A DNA stretch of 64,000 nt from Siphonodentalium dalli (lineage: Eukaryota > Mollusca > Scaphopoda > Gadilida > Siphonodentaliidae): contig CP136061.1 of NCBI GenBank assembly GCA_032622095.1, positions 26,230,991 through 26,294,990 on the forward strand, given 5' to 3'. Position 1 is the stretch's first letter; each line of letters opens with the position of its first letter. Under the pieces are notes generated by a model. It was not told where the DNA came from and did not search any database. It saw nothing but the letters and a program-made list of their open reading frames with translations. Shown here piece after piece: positions 19,378 to 31,454 of the stretch. Both the position numbers and the translations under genes were made by a program.

Positions 19378-21567
19378 ATGAAGCCTACAGAAAACTTCGT
19401 TAAAGCGACCCTCTTCATACTTATCATCGGCTTTCAAACTAGTGACGCTATGTTAACTCGACAGAACATGTTATTTTTGCATCACCGGCAAATTGCTGTC
19501 TCAAATGAAAATTGGGATCTCAGTTTTCTCATCGAACTCACACCATATTATACCTACATAGCAAGACTCGCTACCGACATAAGGATGGCCCAAAATAAAC
19601 TCAATAGCATTTGTGCCACGTTTCATCAAAGCACATATCACCATAACAAACCTCCATTCAGGAACGAGACAAATAACATTAACTTTAATCTCATCAACAT
19701 TTTGACAGATTTACAAACTGAATTAGCAGCGGCTCTCACGGAAACAAAACAAATCCAATATGAATATCATAATTATTATCAACTCCATAATACCAAAAGA
19801 CTCAAACGAGCAATATGACCCGTAATAAGCGATATCGCCAAGTTTCTATTTGGCACCCCTTCGATGTCAGATATTACACATGTAGAAGATAACATACGAA
19901 CCCTCTACCAAAACCAAAAAAAAATCCAACACGATACTCAAACCGCTTATTCTATCATGAATATAACACGCGTCATTTCAAACGATAATCGCCAACGAGT
20001 CAACACATTATCAACAACAATATCCAATATTCAAGCCACACTTCGAAAAGAAACACATCGAACCCAAAAACATGTGCATACAATTGAAATATTCACAATC
20101 ATCAACGCTAAGTTTCTAGTAATATTACATGAAATACAACAAGATGTTATCCAAGCAAAATTATATTTGCGACATCTTAAAGTTCAAATTGCCTCTCTAA
20201 TTAACCACCGATTTACACCGGAGATCATAAGCCCAATACATTTAAAAAAGGCACTTGACAGTATAACGAAATTACTTCCAGCCCATTTGAAGTTACCATT
20301 CCCCATAGAATCGGGAATTGCAAAATATTACCAACATTTGAAGACACAAACCATACTCACAGACAGCAGACTAATCATTACCATAACAATTTATTTACGC
20401 GATATCAGAATGCAGTTTGACATATTCCGCGCTATACCATTTTTTTATCCATTAGACCCTCGAGACCCAAGACTCAGACACAACAATAAATATACAGTTG
20501 CCCGAATCGATATTACTCATAATTACCTGCTATTATCTCCCGACCGATCCAAATATACCACCATTGGTGACAATCACCCGTGTATTTTAAACAAATTACC
20601 ATATTGTAAAATTCAAAAAATTTCAATCGCCGCATCACATAATCCTAACTGCCTACTCAACATATTTACCAATGATACAAAACATATCGCCACAAATTGC
20701 CCTATAGCCATTTACCCTCAGTATAATTTACCATCCGCTATTAAGCTGGCGGCATGTACATGGCTTATAACAACCACGAAAGCTCATACATTTACAGTAA
20801 ACTGACATCACAATCTCTTAAGAAAACGACCGTATAGAATCACAATTTTACCCCCCATCGCAACGATAACTTTACCACCAAGGTGCATAGCTACATCAGC
20901 CAGTATCAAACTAATTGCATTCACAACTTTGAACTCATCAAACATCACCATCAAGACACAAATAACCCAATTACAATCAACTATTGAATTACATAAATTG
21001 CCACAATGGAAGCCATTATTTTCCCAAATTCATAACTTGCCCCCTCAAGTATCGATTCCAAACAAGTTACCCCCCATAAAGCAACTATCATTATATGATT
21101 TTCTGCAAACAGTCACTTCCCTGCAACCCATCAAACAAAAGAAAAAACAGGATTATTACCAAATCATCATTCCCGCGGTCATTACGTTCATATTAATTTT
21201 ACTGATTGCCATCTCAAGTCGCAAATACATTATTCAGTGTATTACGAAAATTTCCCAATATCAGACTCAACGCAATCACAACACGCGACGAATTAAAATC
21301 GCAAAGCGACGAAATAAACTTAACCAAATGATAAATGGAACTGATATGCAACTTCGTCACAGACTAACCCCACCAATACCCAAGGAAGCTACAAAAGATA
21401 TTCATTTGTCTCCAGCTAAGCAACCTCAAATACAAAGTACACAAGAAGATTTGACATTTCCCAAAAAACACCCGCGAGATGTTGATGATGAATCATCCAC
21501 ATTACGACCTATGAAAATAATAAAAACTCACGCGTCCATCCATAACCCACCACTTAATCTATATTGA
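19378..21567 (+). pseudogene. env: Env-like glycoprotein gene, two in-frame stops
   Basis: Three ORF pieces lie in one frame, separated by TGA 19816-19818 and TGA 20803-20805. The ATG at 19378 starts a signal peptide (hydrophobic stretch FVKATLFILIIGF). A basic RLKR (19798-19809) stands just before the first stop, where a furin-type cleavage site would be. After it, KFLFGTPS and a helical, heptad-like region resemble the start of the fusion subunit of baculovirus F/errantivirus-type Env proteins. Near the C-terminus a membrane helix (about 21163-21225, ITFILILLIAISS) is followed by a basic cytoplasmic tail. In provirus 2 the codon matching the second stop is TGT. The order signal peptide, cleavage site, helices, membrane anchor supports class I Env; the exact family is inferred. 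Confidence 0.75.
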
Positions 21568-22334
21568 TAATTTTCCCAATAATACCATTTTTTTCCTATA
21601 AGGGGCACAAACCCACAGACTAATTCTAATATCGTTACTGCATGCATACCACGTCAGCTGCATATGCTAACGCCATTATGACACGTGCCAATCCCAAGAG
21701 TTAGACAACTGACCGCCGATTATCTTCAATAACATTGGTCATGGATCTCGCCAACTATCAACAAACGCATTAATCAAAGCCTCATATACCACACTCCAAA
21801 CAATATTTCACCTCTGACACATGCTCTCAACAATTCCCTGTGCAATTGACGGCAGATGAGAATCATTTGGTCTCTCATTACCACAATACCGAATGTATAC
21901 ATATCGTCATGATTTTATTAACAACACAACATGCATTTATATAATACATCACCAATGTTCATCATTTACAAAACATACCATGCACTATTACCGTATTGTT
22001 ATATTCATTACTTCTCATACTTGTATCTCTATATTCTATTATCATACCTTATCCTACATATCAATATAGCACGCATTATGACTGCTTGCACGATCATTTT
22101 ATATACCAACCCATATATGCTTTTCCCACCATTTATTTCATTTTAAGACAACTTAATATTGCATATCATCATTTTAAGACAACTTTGTTCCACATGTATT
22201 AATCATAACTTCACCACAATCAATGTTATTATACTTCATTTCAGCCTCATCCACATTACATGATCACAATTACCCCAGTTAGGTCCATAATTTTGATGTT
22301 ACGTAAGATTTTCCGCTGCGCTAAAAATCTTACA
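21568..22334 (+). other. 3' untranslated region of provirus 1
   Basis: Non-coding, pyrimidine/AT-rich, clearly related to 35961-36750 in provirus 2. Short ORFs here are not conserved. Ends in the polypurine tract. Confidence 0.7.
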
Positions 22335-22349
22335 CGGGTGGGGGACATA
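22335..22349 (+). other. Polypurine tract of provirus 1
   Basis: GGGTGGGGGACATA directly before the 3' LTR, the start site for plus-strand synthesis. Provirus 2 has GGGTGGGGGGACATA at 36748-36761. Confidence 0.75.
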
Positions 22350-23016
22350 TGTGAGATAACTACCATTATAATCTCACAACTTGATTCAAACTATACGAAT
22401 GTCCCAATATATAAAACCCCAAACTCAGATATTCGTGTTCGGTTCTCGAAACCTCACACGTCTTAATCTCAGCGAAGATATACACACAATGAAGATGGCT
22501 CCCAAATATGGTCAAGGGAAATGCCCATAACGAAGGAACCAATCCCGATGTGTATTGCCAAACGCCTCATCTAATATGCGTCCCAAATAGTATATAAGAG
22601 ACAACCACATCCCATCACCTCATGCTTTCACTAGACTCATCTCCTCCCTAGATCATATCCAGGCATCATTCACACCAGGCATCACCCATTCGGGGACATC
22701 ATTTCGCGGCGACTATTGATCATTATATTTGTACACTCGGCGTCTTTGAATAATTGTTTATTCACGAAACATGCCAATCTGTCGATCATTCTAACAGGTG
22801 TACATTGAGTCATGATGCCGAAGTAAATTTAACCGACATGTAATATATATCTTTCGCTAATGACTGACACTCGGCGTCTTTGCCTAATTGTTTATTCACG
22901 AAACATGCCAATCTGTCGATCATTGTCTCTCGCACCAATCTCCGAAATATGGCATATCTTATTCACAACATAATAAAGACTTGTACCTACTATATCTATG
23001 TGTTCATTACCTCACA
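22350..23016 (+). repeat. 3' LTR of provirus 1 with a 222-bp internal insert
   Basis: Same as the 5' LTR except one base and an insert at 22733-22954 that replaces about 10 LTR bases. The insert is an exact-looking copy of 15591-15812 from the region after pol. Short homologies at both joints: ACAC at the left, GCA at the right. The LTR ends at CTCACA 23016, followed by ATTA. Confidence 0.93.
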
Positions 23017-23120
23017 ATTAACTCATTGAAATTTTTTGTTTTTAAAAGGCAGAATTAAAAAAAAAATTAAAAAATGTTATGTTTCTGACGAACCACGCCA
23101 GTGGCGGGCTAACCTGCTAG
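23017..23120 (+). mobile_element. Helitron-like element H1, 3' part
   Basis: Resumes the interrupted GGCAGAATTA/ACTCATTG sequence and ends with the family 3' terminus: CGCCAGTGGCG hairpin, GGCTAACCTG, then CTAG (23117-23120). Hairpin about 10 nt before CTAG is the Helitron hallmark. Confidence 0.75.
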
Positions 23121-24744
23121 TATATACTATATATTTTGAGACTTCCGTATATATATATATGTGTGTACTTTATAGAATCGAAAACGACTGCACCCATCGA
23201 GCTCAAATTTCGTATGTAAGTGTAAAATCCCACGGACACCACCGTGGTCACGTTTTGGAGAAGCTCAGAGCACCGTTTCTCCGTTCCCAATCATCAAAAT
23301 CACCGCAATCGGCACTTCGGGGTTAATAGCGTTGATATATAAAGAGCGTTCGTTTTCCGCAGTGTCTTTATAAAGAGCGTCGTTTTCGCTATCTACTTAT
23401 CTGTATGACGGGAGTCGCTCGAAATATTATGCAGAGAGATTTCACGACGAAAGCGTTTGTTTTCAATTCAATGCAATGTTATCGCTCGAAATATTATGCA
23501 GAGAGATTTCACGACATTAGGACGGGTACGGCAGACTCGAAATATTATGCACAGAGATTTCACGACGGGAAGCGTTTGTTTTCAATTCAATGCAATGTTA
23601 TCGCAGAGAGATTTCACGACGGGAAGCGTTTGTTTTCAATGCAATGCAATGTTATCGCTCGAAATATTATGCAGAGAGATTTCATGACATTAGGACGGGT
23701 ACGGGCAGGTTAAAAAAAAAAGAAAAAAAAAGAATGCGTTGTCTGTCGTTCCTAGGAAGGGGGGGGTTTCATCGGGTAAATTTTTCCCCCCGGAAACAAT
23801 TTTTTTTTTTAAATTTAAAAATAAAAAAACAATTAAATATCAAAATCACCGCAAACGCCACTTCGGGGGTTAAGGCATCAACGATCTTTATATTGACCAT
23901 ATTCGTAGATGTTAACGACGAACGCTCTTTATTGCAATCGACATAGCTAAACGACTACCTCATGCGTGCGAAATACGGATGAAAAACGCAAAATGCGAAA
24001 GGCAGAATTGATCTAAGAAGCGTTTGTTTACAATCCAACGCAACGTTATCGCTCGAAATATTATGCAGAGAGATTTCACGACGGGATTAATTGACTGTCC
24101 GCTCTTTTCGGGGACTATTGACCATCTCGTAAGGGTGGACAACCTCTTCAGGGGCTGCTCAATGGCCACGGGCAGGTTAAATAATAGGGAAGTTTAGGAC
24201 GGGTACCATGAATTAACTCATTGTAAAACAAAGAATGCGTTGTCTGTCGTTCCTAGAAAGGGGGGATTTCATCGTGTCAATTTTACATTTTAAAAATTAA
24301 TAATAAAAAAACAATTAAATTATAAAAAAGAATTAAATTAAATTAATAATTAAATAAATATCAAAAAATTCAAAAAAACATAAATTAAATTTAAAAAACA
24401 TTAAATTAATATTAAAAAATTTAAAAAAACATAATATTAAATTAAAAAAAAATATATAAATACAAAAAAAATTATTAAAAAAATGTCATGTTTCGGACAA
24501 ACGCCGCCGGTGGCGGGCTAACCTGCTAGTTAAATTATAAAAAAGAATTAAATTAAATTAATAATTAAATAAATATCAAAAAATTCAAAAAAACATAAAT
24601 TAAATTAAAAAAACATTAAATTAATATTAAAACATTAAAAAAAACATAATATTACAATTAAAAAATATATATAAATAAAAACAAATTAATTAAAAAAATG
24701 TCATGTTTCGGACAAACGCCGCCGGTGGCGGGCTAACCTGCTAG
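23121..24744 (+). mobile_element. Helitron-like element H2
   Basis: Begins right after the H1 CTAG with TATATACTATATATTTTGAG (TC start mutated to TA) and the GAATCGAAAACGACTGCACC subterminal block. Internal array at 23405-23700 of a unit with CGAAATATTATGCAGAGAGA and AAGCGTTTGTTTTCAATTCA. Its AT-rich 3' part including the terminal hairpin is duplicated in tandem (about 24318-24530 and 24531-24744). CTAG ends at 24526-24529 and 24741-24744. No transposase gene. Confidence 0.75.
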
Positions 24745-25772
24745 TCTACTATATAATTTGAGACTTCCGTAAATATATGCGTTTGTCCTTTAAAGAATAA
24801 AAAACGGCTGGACCGATTAGGTTCAAACTTCTCATATAAGGGTAAAAACCCACGGGAATGGTCTTCGCGGTATTTTGGAGAAGCTCAGAGCACCCGTTCT
24901 CCACTCCCAATCATCAAAATCGCCGTTCTCGGCGGGGGTTAAGGCAGTTACGATCTTTATATTCACCATATTTGGAGTTGTTAACCGAGTAACGTTCTTT
25001 ATTGTCCTCGGCGTTGCTAAACGCTCACACATGCCTACGAAACTACGGATGCAAAACGCAAAATGCATTTATCTTGATTAAAAAGGCAAAATTAACTCAT
25101 CGGAAACCCACAGGAATGGTCGTCGCGGCGTTTAGGAGAAGCTCAGAGCACCCGTTCTCCACTCTAAGTCATCAAAATCACCGTTCTCGGCACTGCAGGG
25201 GTTAAGGCAGTCATGATCTTTAAATTGACCATGTTTGGAGTTGTTAACCGAGTAACGCTCTTTATTTTCATCGGCGTTGCTAAACGCTCACCCATGCCTA
25301 CGAAACTACCGATGCAAAACGCAAAATTCATTTCAAAAAGGCAGAATTAACTCATCGGAAAGCAAAAAATGCGTGTTGTGTGATTCTTATGTCTGTCCTT
25401 CAGGGGAACTTTTCATCAGGTCAGTTTTTCCGCCCGATGTACTTTAAATCACACCTCTTTTAGGCACGGGTACCATAATTAATGCGTGTTGTGTGATTCT
25501 TAGGGGGGGGAGAATTTCATCGGGTCAGTTTTTCCGCCTGAAAAAGGCAGTATTAACTCATTGAAAAATAAAAAATGAAATTAAAAAATTTAAAAGGCAG
25601 AATTAACTCATTTAAAAACAAACAATTAAATTAAAAAATTAATTAAAAAAATTAATTAAAAAATTAATCTAAAAAATTTAAAATTTTAATTTAAATTTAT
25701 TAAATAAAAAGAAAATATTAAAAAAATGTCATGTTTCTGACCAACCACGCCAGTAGCGGGCTAACCTGCTAG
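24745..25772 (+). mobile_element. Helitron-like element H3
   Basis: Starts TCTACTATATAATTTGAGAC directly after a CTAG and ends CTAG 25769-25772 behind the CGCCAGTAGCGG hairpin. The 5' module (GAGAAGCTCAGAGCACCCGT) occurs twice (24875 and 25135), so there is an internal duplication. Contains CTGTCCTTC and GGCAGAATTAACTCAT modules. Non-coding. Confidence 0.75.
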
Positions 25773-27294
25773 TCTATACTATATATTTTGAGACTTCGTA
25801 TATATGTGTGTGTGTGTGTGTGTACTTCATAGAATCCAAAACGCGTGTACAGATTGAGCTCAAACTTCCTATGTAAGTGTCAAATCCCACCGACACGATC
25901 GTGGTCGCGGTTTAGGGAAGCTCAGAGCACCCGTTCTCCAATCTCAAATCGCCGCAAAGGCACGGCGTGGGTTAATCAAGTGATTATTTAATGAGCGTTT
26001 GTTTTTGACGCATCTCTATAAAGAGCGTCTGTTTGCCATTCAACGTTATTTGCATCTGCAGAGAGATATACGGAACATACATTAAATTTAAAAAACATTT
26101 GTTTCTGACCAACCCTGCGAGCACGGATGGCGCGCTTTGTTTTTACAGTATATAGTTATATACCGAAATCATCCCAGATAATCACGAATATAGCATCAGA
26201 TTTCTCCCCAGATATACCGTTATAAAACTACTGGAATCTGCCAATCTACGGGAAATTCCAGGGAATGCCGATTGAGCTCAAACTTGCTACCCACGGGAAG
26301 TGTCATATATATGAGTGTGTCCTTTATAGACTCGAACCGATTGAGCTCAAACTTGCTAAATAAGAAAATAGCCCCCAAGCCGTAAATATCAACAACAACG
26401 ATATTACTAAATACACGTTTTCGGCAATGTGAGAGTTTTCGGGGAGCCGTGATGCCAACAACAACGACCCGAAGCCCTGAATGCCAACAGCAGATTCAAT
26501 GCAATGTTATCTATTATGCAGAGATATTTCACGACATTACGACGGGTACGGCAGACTCGAAATATTATGCAGACAGATTTCCCGACGGGAAGCGTTTGTT
26601 TTAAATTCAATGCAATGTTATCGTAGAGAGATTTCACGAAACAAAGAATGCGTTGTCTGTCGTTCCTAGGAAGGGGGGATTTCTACGGGTAAATTTTTCC
26701 GCCAGAAACAAAAAAATTAATTAAAACAATTTAAAATTTAATTTCAATTCAATGCAATGTTATCGTAGAGAGATTTCACGAAACAAAGAATGCGTTGTCT
26801 GTCGTTCCTATGAAGGGGGGATTTCTACGGGTAAATTTTTCCGCCAGAAACAAAAAATTAAATTTAAAAAACATTAAATTCATATTAAAAAATAAAAAAC
26901 AAAAATAAATAAAAACAAAATAATTACAAAAATGTCATGTTTCTGAAACAAAGCCATGGGACGAATGCCGCAGATTTCCCGACGGGAAGCGTTTGTTTTA
27001 AATTCAATGCAATGTTATCGTAGAGAGATTTCACGAAACAAAGAATGCGTTGTCTGTCGTTCCTAGGAAGGGGGATTTCTACGGGTAAATTTTTCCGCCA
27101 GAAACAAAAAAATTTATTAAAACAATTTACAATTTAATTAAAACAATTTAAAATTAAAAAAAATTAACAATAAAAAAACAATTCAGAAACAAAATATATT
27201 AAATTTAAAAAACATTAAATTCATATTCAAAAATGTCATGTTTCTGAAACAAAGCCATGGGACGAATGCCGCCGGTGGCAGGCTAACCTGCTAG
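25773..27294 (+). mobile_element. Helitron-like element H4
   Basis: Starts TCTATACTATATATTTTGAG, followed by a TG microsatellite (about 25805-25823). Three copies of an ACAAAGAATGCGTTGTCTGT module stand at about 26640, 26787 and 27035. Ends CTAG 27291-27294 after GCCGCCGGTGGCAGGC. Non-coding. Confidence 0.72.
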
Positions 27295-28222
27295 TCTACT
27301 ATATAATTTGAGACTTCCGTATATATATGTGTGTGTATATATGTGGGTACTTCATGGAATCGAAAACGCGTGTACAGATTGAGCTCAAATTTCGTATATA
27401 AGTGTAAAATCCCTCGGACACCGTCGTGGTCGTGTTTTGGAGAAGCTCAGAGCACTCGTTCTCCAAACTCAGTCACAAAAAAACGGCAGAGCGGTGGTTA
27501 ATCAAGTGATAATTTAATGAGCGTTTGTTTTTGACGCATCGCTATAAAGAGCGTCTGTTTACCATTCAACGTTATTAGCATCTGCAGAGAGATATACGGG
27601 AACAATATTTTTGAGTGGTTTCCTATGCGGGGAGATTTATTGCATGCCATTGTACTCTTACAACATCATTGCTTAGGTAGGGTAGTTAGTGTGGATATAG
27701 GCATAATGCTTCTCAGAAATCCCGGTTACAAACCAACACTCTCAATTTCGTCTTTTGCATCAGATACCAACACCTCGACCGATCGGGACGAAACTTGGTA
27801 CGTGAGTGTAGTTTGACCAGGTGGTCGTCGTTGTCGCATTGGCGAGCCCGTGCAGCGCATGCTCAGACGAGATCGCGGAAACGGGTGGAGCTATCGACTT
27901 GAAATTTGGTATGTGAATGTATCTTGCCCCGGATACGAATTTTATCGGGTCACCGAGCCCGTGCGACGCCAGCTCGCGAATGCGCAGACCAGATCTCGGA
28001 AACGGGTGAAGCTATCGACTTGAAATTTGGTTTTTGAATAGCCCGGACAACGTCGGCTCAACAATTTTCATCGGGTCAGTTCTTTCCGCCCGATGTACCT
28101 TAAATATTTTAGGGACGGGTACCATAATTTCTCTTGATTAAAAAGGCACAATTAACTCGTTGAAAAACCAAAAAAATGTCATGTTTCTGACCAACGCCGC
28201 CAGTGGCGGGCTAACCTGCTAG
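27295..28222 (+). mobile_element. Helitron-like element H5
   Basis: Starts TCTACTATATAATTTGAGAC, ends CTAG 28219-28222. Middle part (27770-28060) has several GAAACTTGGTA/GAAATTTGGTATGTGAATG phrases in tandem, unlike its neighbours, so it may hold another repeat family. Non-coding. Confidence 0.7.
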
Positions 28223-28907
28223 TCTACTATATATTTTGAGCACTACATATATATATGTGTCCTTTATAGACTCGAAAACGGCTGGACCGATCAAGACCAA
28301 ACTTCCAATCTAAGGGTAAAAACCCACGGAAAAGGTCGTCGCGGCGTTTTGAAGAAGCTCCGACCACCCGTTCTTCACTCCCAGTTACAAAATCGGCTCT
28401 GTGTGTTTAATCGCGTTGATAGTTAAAGAGCGTTCGTATCCGCAGTGTCGTTGACAAAGAGCGTATGCGTGTAATGTGATTCTTACGTCTGGATCCGAGC
28501 GTGAGCGTGACTGTATCCAGACATGAGCGTGCTGTGTGATTCTTACGTACTTAGGGCTTCCTAGAAACGGGGGAGATATTCATCGGGTCACCTTTTCCGC
28601 CCGAGGTGATCTTCACCTTGAAACGGGTACCCACAAATGATATATATGTGTGTGTCCTTTATAGGCTCGAACCCATTGAGCTCAAACATGGACGGGTTAC
28701 ATTGTGACCCCGACCTGACCTTGACCTTGAAATTTATCAATTCAAGGTCAAATAGGGAAAAACTGGCGGATTTTGACGAAATCAGGTAAAACTGGCGGAT
28801 TTCGACGATATTTTACACCTAGGTGCAGCATGTCTCGGAAGCTGTTGCAATTGCTTTTTCGAACAAACCATGAGACGAACCACGCCAGTGGCGGGCTAAC
28901 CTGCTAG
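28223..28907 (+). mobile_element. Helitron-like element H6, last of the array
   Basis: Starts TCTACTATATATTTTGAGCA with AAAACGGCTGGACCGATC. Ends with CGCCAGTGGCGGGCTAACCT-G and CTAG 28904-28907, followed by T. Contains two near-copies of AAACTGGCGGATTT (about 28770 and 28790). Non-coding. Confidence 0.72.
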
Positions 28908-30794
28908 TATTATATACATTACATACATCTGAATTGTTGACAAACGAAGCTGTTTGTAAATGGCATGCATGATAATTGATGATGCATTGTGATCGATCCC
29001 AGAATTCTCTCATTTTTCACAAAAAAACTGTTTTTACCCCAAAACGAACCATATAGCATTGACATACTCCAACTCAGTAGTTGGAGCGCATGGGTAGACA
29101 TGCTAGATTATTGACAAGTGTTACAGCATAGGTAAACTATTATGATCATCGGGTTAGGGTTAATAGATATTTGTTCCAAAGTGATCGTCCAGTTAGACGG
29201 AAGAGGTGCAGTGAAATCCCCAGCGTCGTTGGCTGGAAAATAATGCTGACATGTATCACTGGAAAGTTATAATCTCGTGTGGGTGATTGGTATTTCACTA
29301 GGTCAACTTCCGGTATCCAGGAGTCGTATCTAGGCCCGATAACTTAACGATAACATGGCGAATAATGACAATGTCTCATATCCACACGTTTCAATGAAAA
29401 TTGATGAACACGGGATGAATTGGTCGGGTTAATTGTAAAGTTGGAATTGTAGATATGTGATCATCCATCACTACGTGGCATCAGTTCATTATTTACGGTG
29501 TTTTTGTTGACATTGAAGCTCTTGTGAATTATCACAGTACTGTACATGTATATACTCTCTTGTAAATGTACATGCATGTGCTCTGAAACAATCAGATTCT
29601 GAACACTCTCAACTGCATTTTCAGCATTCTAATAATATCAATAGCTGCTCGTTGAGTCGTTGTTATTATTTTCACTATTACTTGACATCGAAGCTTGTGT
29701 TAATTGTATCATCCTGTGTCAGTAAATGTGCCAGTGTTTTGATACTAAGTCACAGCACTGAAGGAAGTCAGACCATTGATTCGATTGAATGGATCATGCC
29801 ATGATTCATCGATTGATTGGAATGAATCACTGCTCTCGATCGAATTTATTGGAAATTGTCAATTATTAAGTCTTTTTTCGCAGAATTTAAACTTGTCCGG
29901 TTATCAAAGGAACCAAAATCAGACCGTCTTAACAACTGTCCGCAATCGAACAGGTAGCAGTCTCGATCACCAAACCAAGTCCGGAATGAACTTCAACTTG
30001 TGGTACTCGTCCACAATGCCACTGCAAAAAACATTCACCACACTGTGTGTAGTGTACATGTACATGTAGCCTTGAAGGAGTCATCGGGCACAAATATAGT
30101 TTTGGCAGCCGATATTTCAGGCGCTGTTCTTTTCTTGAATAAAGGTTCAAACTATTAATGTTAAATTGTCCACTTCTTGAAAGCAGCTGAATAATTAGTT
30201 CAACAATACATGATGAATATTTTCGCAGATTATTCGCAACATCCCCCACCTGTTGGCACAGGGTTTTCGCAAAATTTCAGGAAGCTCCAGTCATGGAAGG
30301 GTTACTATGAGGAACCGTCATATATACACATTCAAAAAAGGAAATTTGTATATGTTTTTAATTTTTGTCAGCCTAGTAAAAATTTCATAGATCGCCTCTT
30401 ATAAACGGGCGTCCATGCTTCCGCATTGCAGCTTGGCTTCTGTCAACCAAATGTAATAGCTAATTAAGAGCGTTTTCAGTTTTGATCCTTTGTACTCGAT
30501 TTCAACTCAAAACTTAAGTTTTGTGTATTTTGCGATGCCAGTGTCATGAGATTAATGAGTGATTGCAAATATTGTTTATATTCATTTGTCTGCATGCATG
30601 GTGCATTTTTATGAGCTGAAATAATATTTGAGAACATTTTGACAAATTTTTTTCAATACAGACCGTGGATCTTCTATATAATATTTGTTGAGTTATAGCG
30701 CTACAGAGTATATCAAACAATGTCATTGCAAAGCTCTTTTTGTCCAAAGAAACAAGGCCCATAACCTGCTATGTTTTGTTTTGGAATCACACGT
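28908..30794. other. Spacer between Helitron array and provirus 2
   Basis: No gene recognised. 28970-29050 resembles 6600-6680. At 30253-30304 there is a transposon end, TTGGCACAGGGTTTTCGC through CTCCAGTCATGGAAGGGTTA, which is the reverse complement of the left end of the element at 61669. ORFs on both strands around 29776-30249 are mutually overlapping and look random. Confidence 0.5.
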
Positions 30795-31282
30795 TGTGAC
30801 ATAACGCCATATAATTTTGCCCATACCCCATTATAATCTCACAACTTGATTCAACTATACGACTGTCCCAATATATAGAACCCCAAACTCAAATATTCGT
30901 GCTCGGTTTCTTAACGAAACCTCACACACCTTACTCCCAACGAAGACATACACACAATGAAGATGGCTCCCAAATATGGTCAAGGGAAATGACCATAACG
31001 GCGGAACCAATCCCGATGTGTATTGCCAAACGCCTCATCTAATATGCATCCAAAATAGTATATAAGAAACAGCCACATCCCATCACATCATGCTTTCACT
31101 AGACTCATCTCATCTCGAGGTTCGTACACCTTTCCAGGCATCACCCACACCAGGCATCACCCATTCGGGGACCTTACTTCGCGGCGACTTGATTGTCACA
31201 TTTGTATACACTGCTTGTATCTTATTCACGACGTAATAAAGACTTATACCTATATATATATATGTGTGTTTATTACCTCACA
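30795..31282 (+). repeat. 5' LTR of provirus 2
   Basis: 488 bp, TGTGACATAAC...CCTCACA. TATA box in AGTATATAAGAAAC (about 31058) and AATAAAGAC (about 31237). Followed by the same TGGTACCGTGAAC primer site at about 31292. Confidence 0.93.
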
Positions 31283-31454
31283 TAGTATGAATGGTACCGT
31301 GAACAGTTCTATGTCTCACCACACAACTTGAAGAACGATCACTACAAAGCAGAAACAATCTCAAACCGCTACTCAACCATTGGGATACAGCCTTACACAC
31401 CAGCCACGGAGAGACAGCCTTACACACTAGACGACTGCATCGGACAATCACAAC

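Larger units (their letters stand above)
7801..23016 (+). mobile_element. Provirus 1: 15.2-kb env-bearing Ty3/Gypsy-type endogenous retrovirus
   Basis: LTRs at both ends (7801-8256 and 22350-23016) begin TGTGAG and end CTCACA. The flanking ATTA (7797-7800 and 23017-23020) is the 4-bp target duplication. Order: LTR, primer site, repeat-rich leader, splice donor, ORF0, gag, frameshift signal, pol (PR-RT-RH-INT), 4-kb region with two antisense ORFs, splice acceptor, env, polypurine tract, LTR. The PR-RT-RH-INT order and the GPY/F-like integrase end place it in Ty3/Gypsy. It inserted into Helitron H1. It is unusually long; most animal Gypsy elements are 5-9 kb. The LTRs are almost identical, so the insertion is young, but pol and env carry four in-frame stops. 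Confidence 0.93.

Noticed and set aside
29776-30249. ORFs on both strands of about 100 aa
   Set aside because: Overlap each other, no known motif, no repeat in the window; probably chance.
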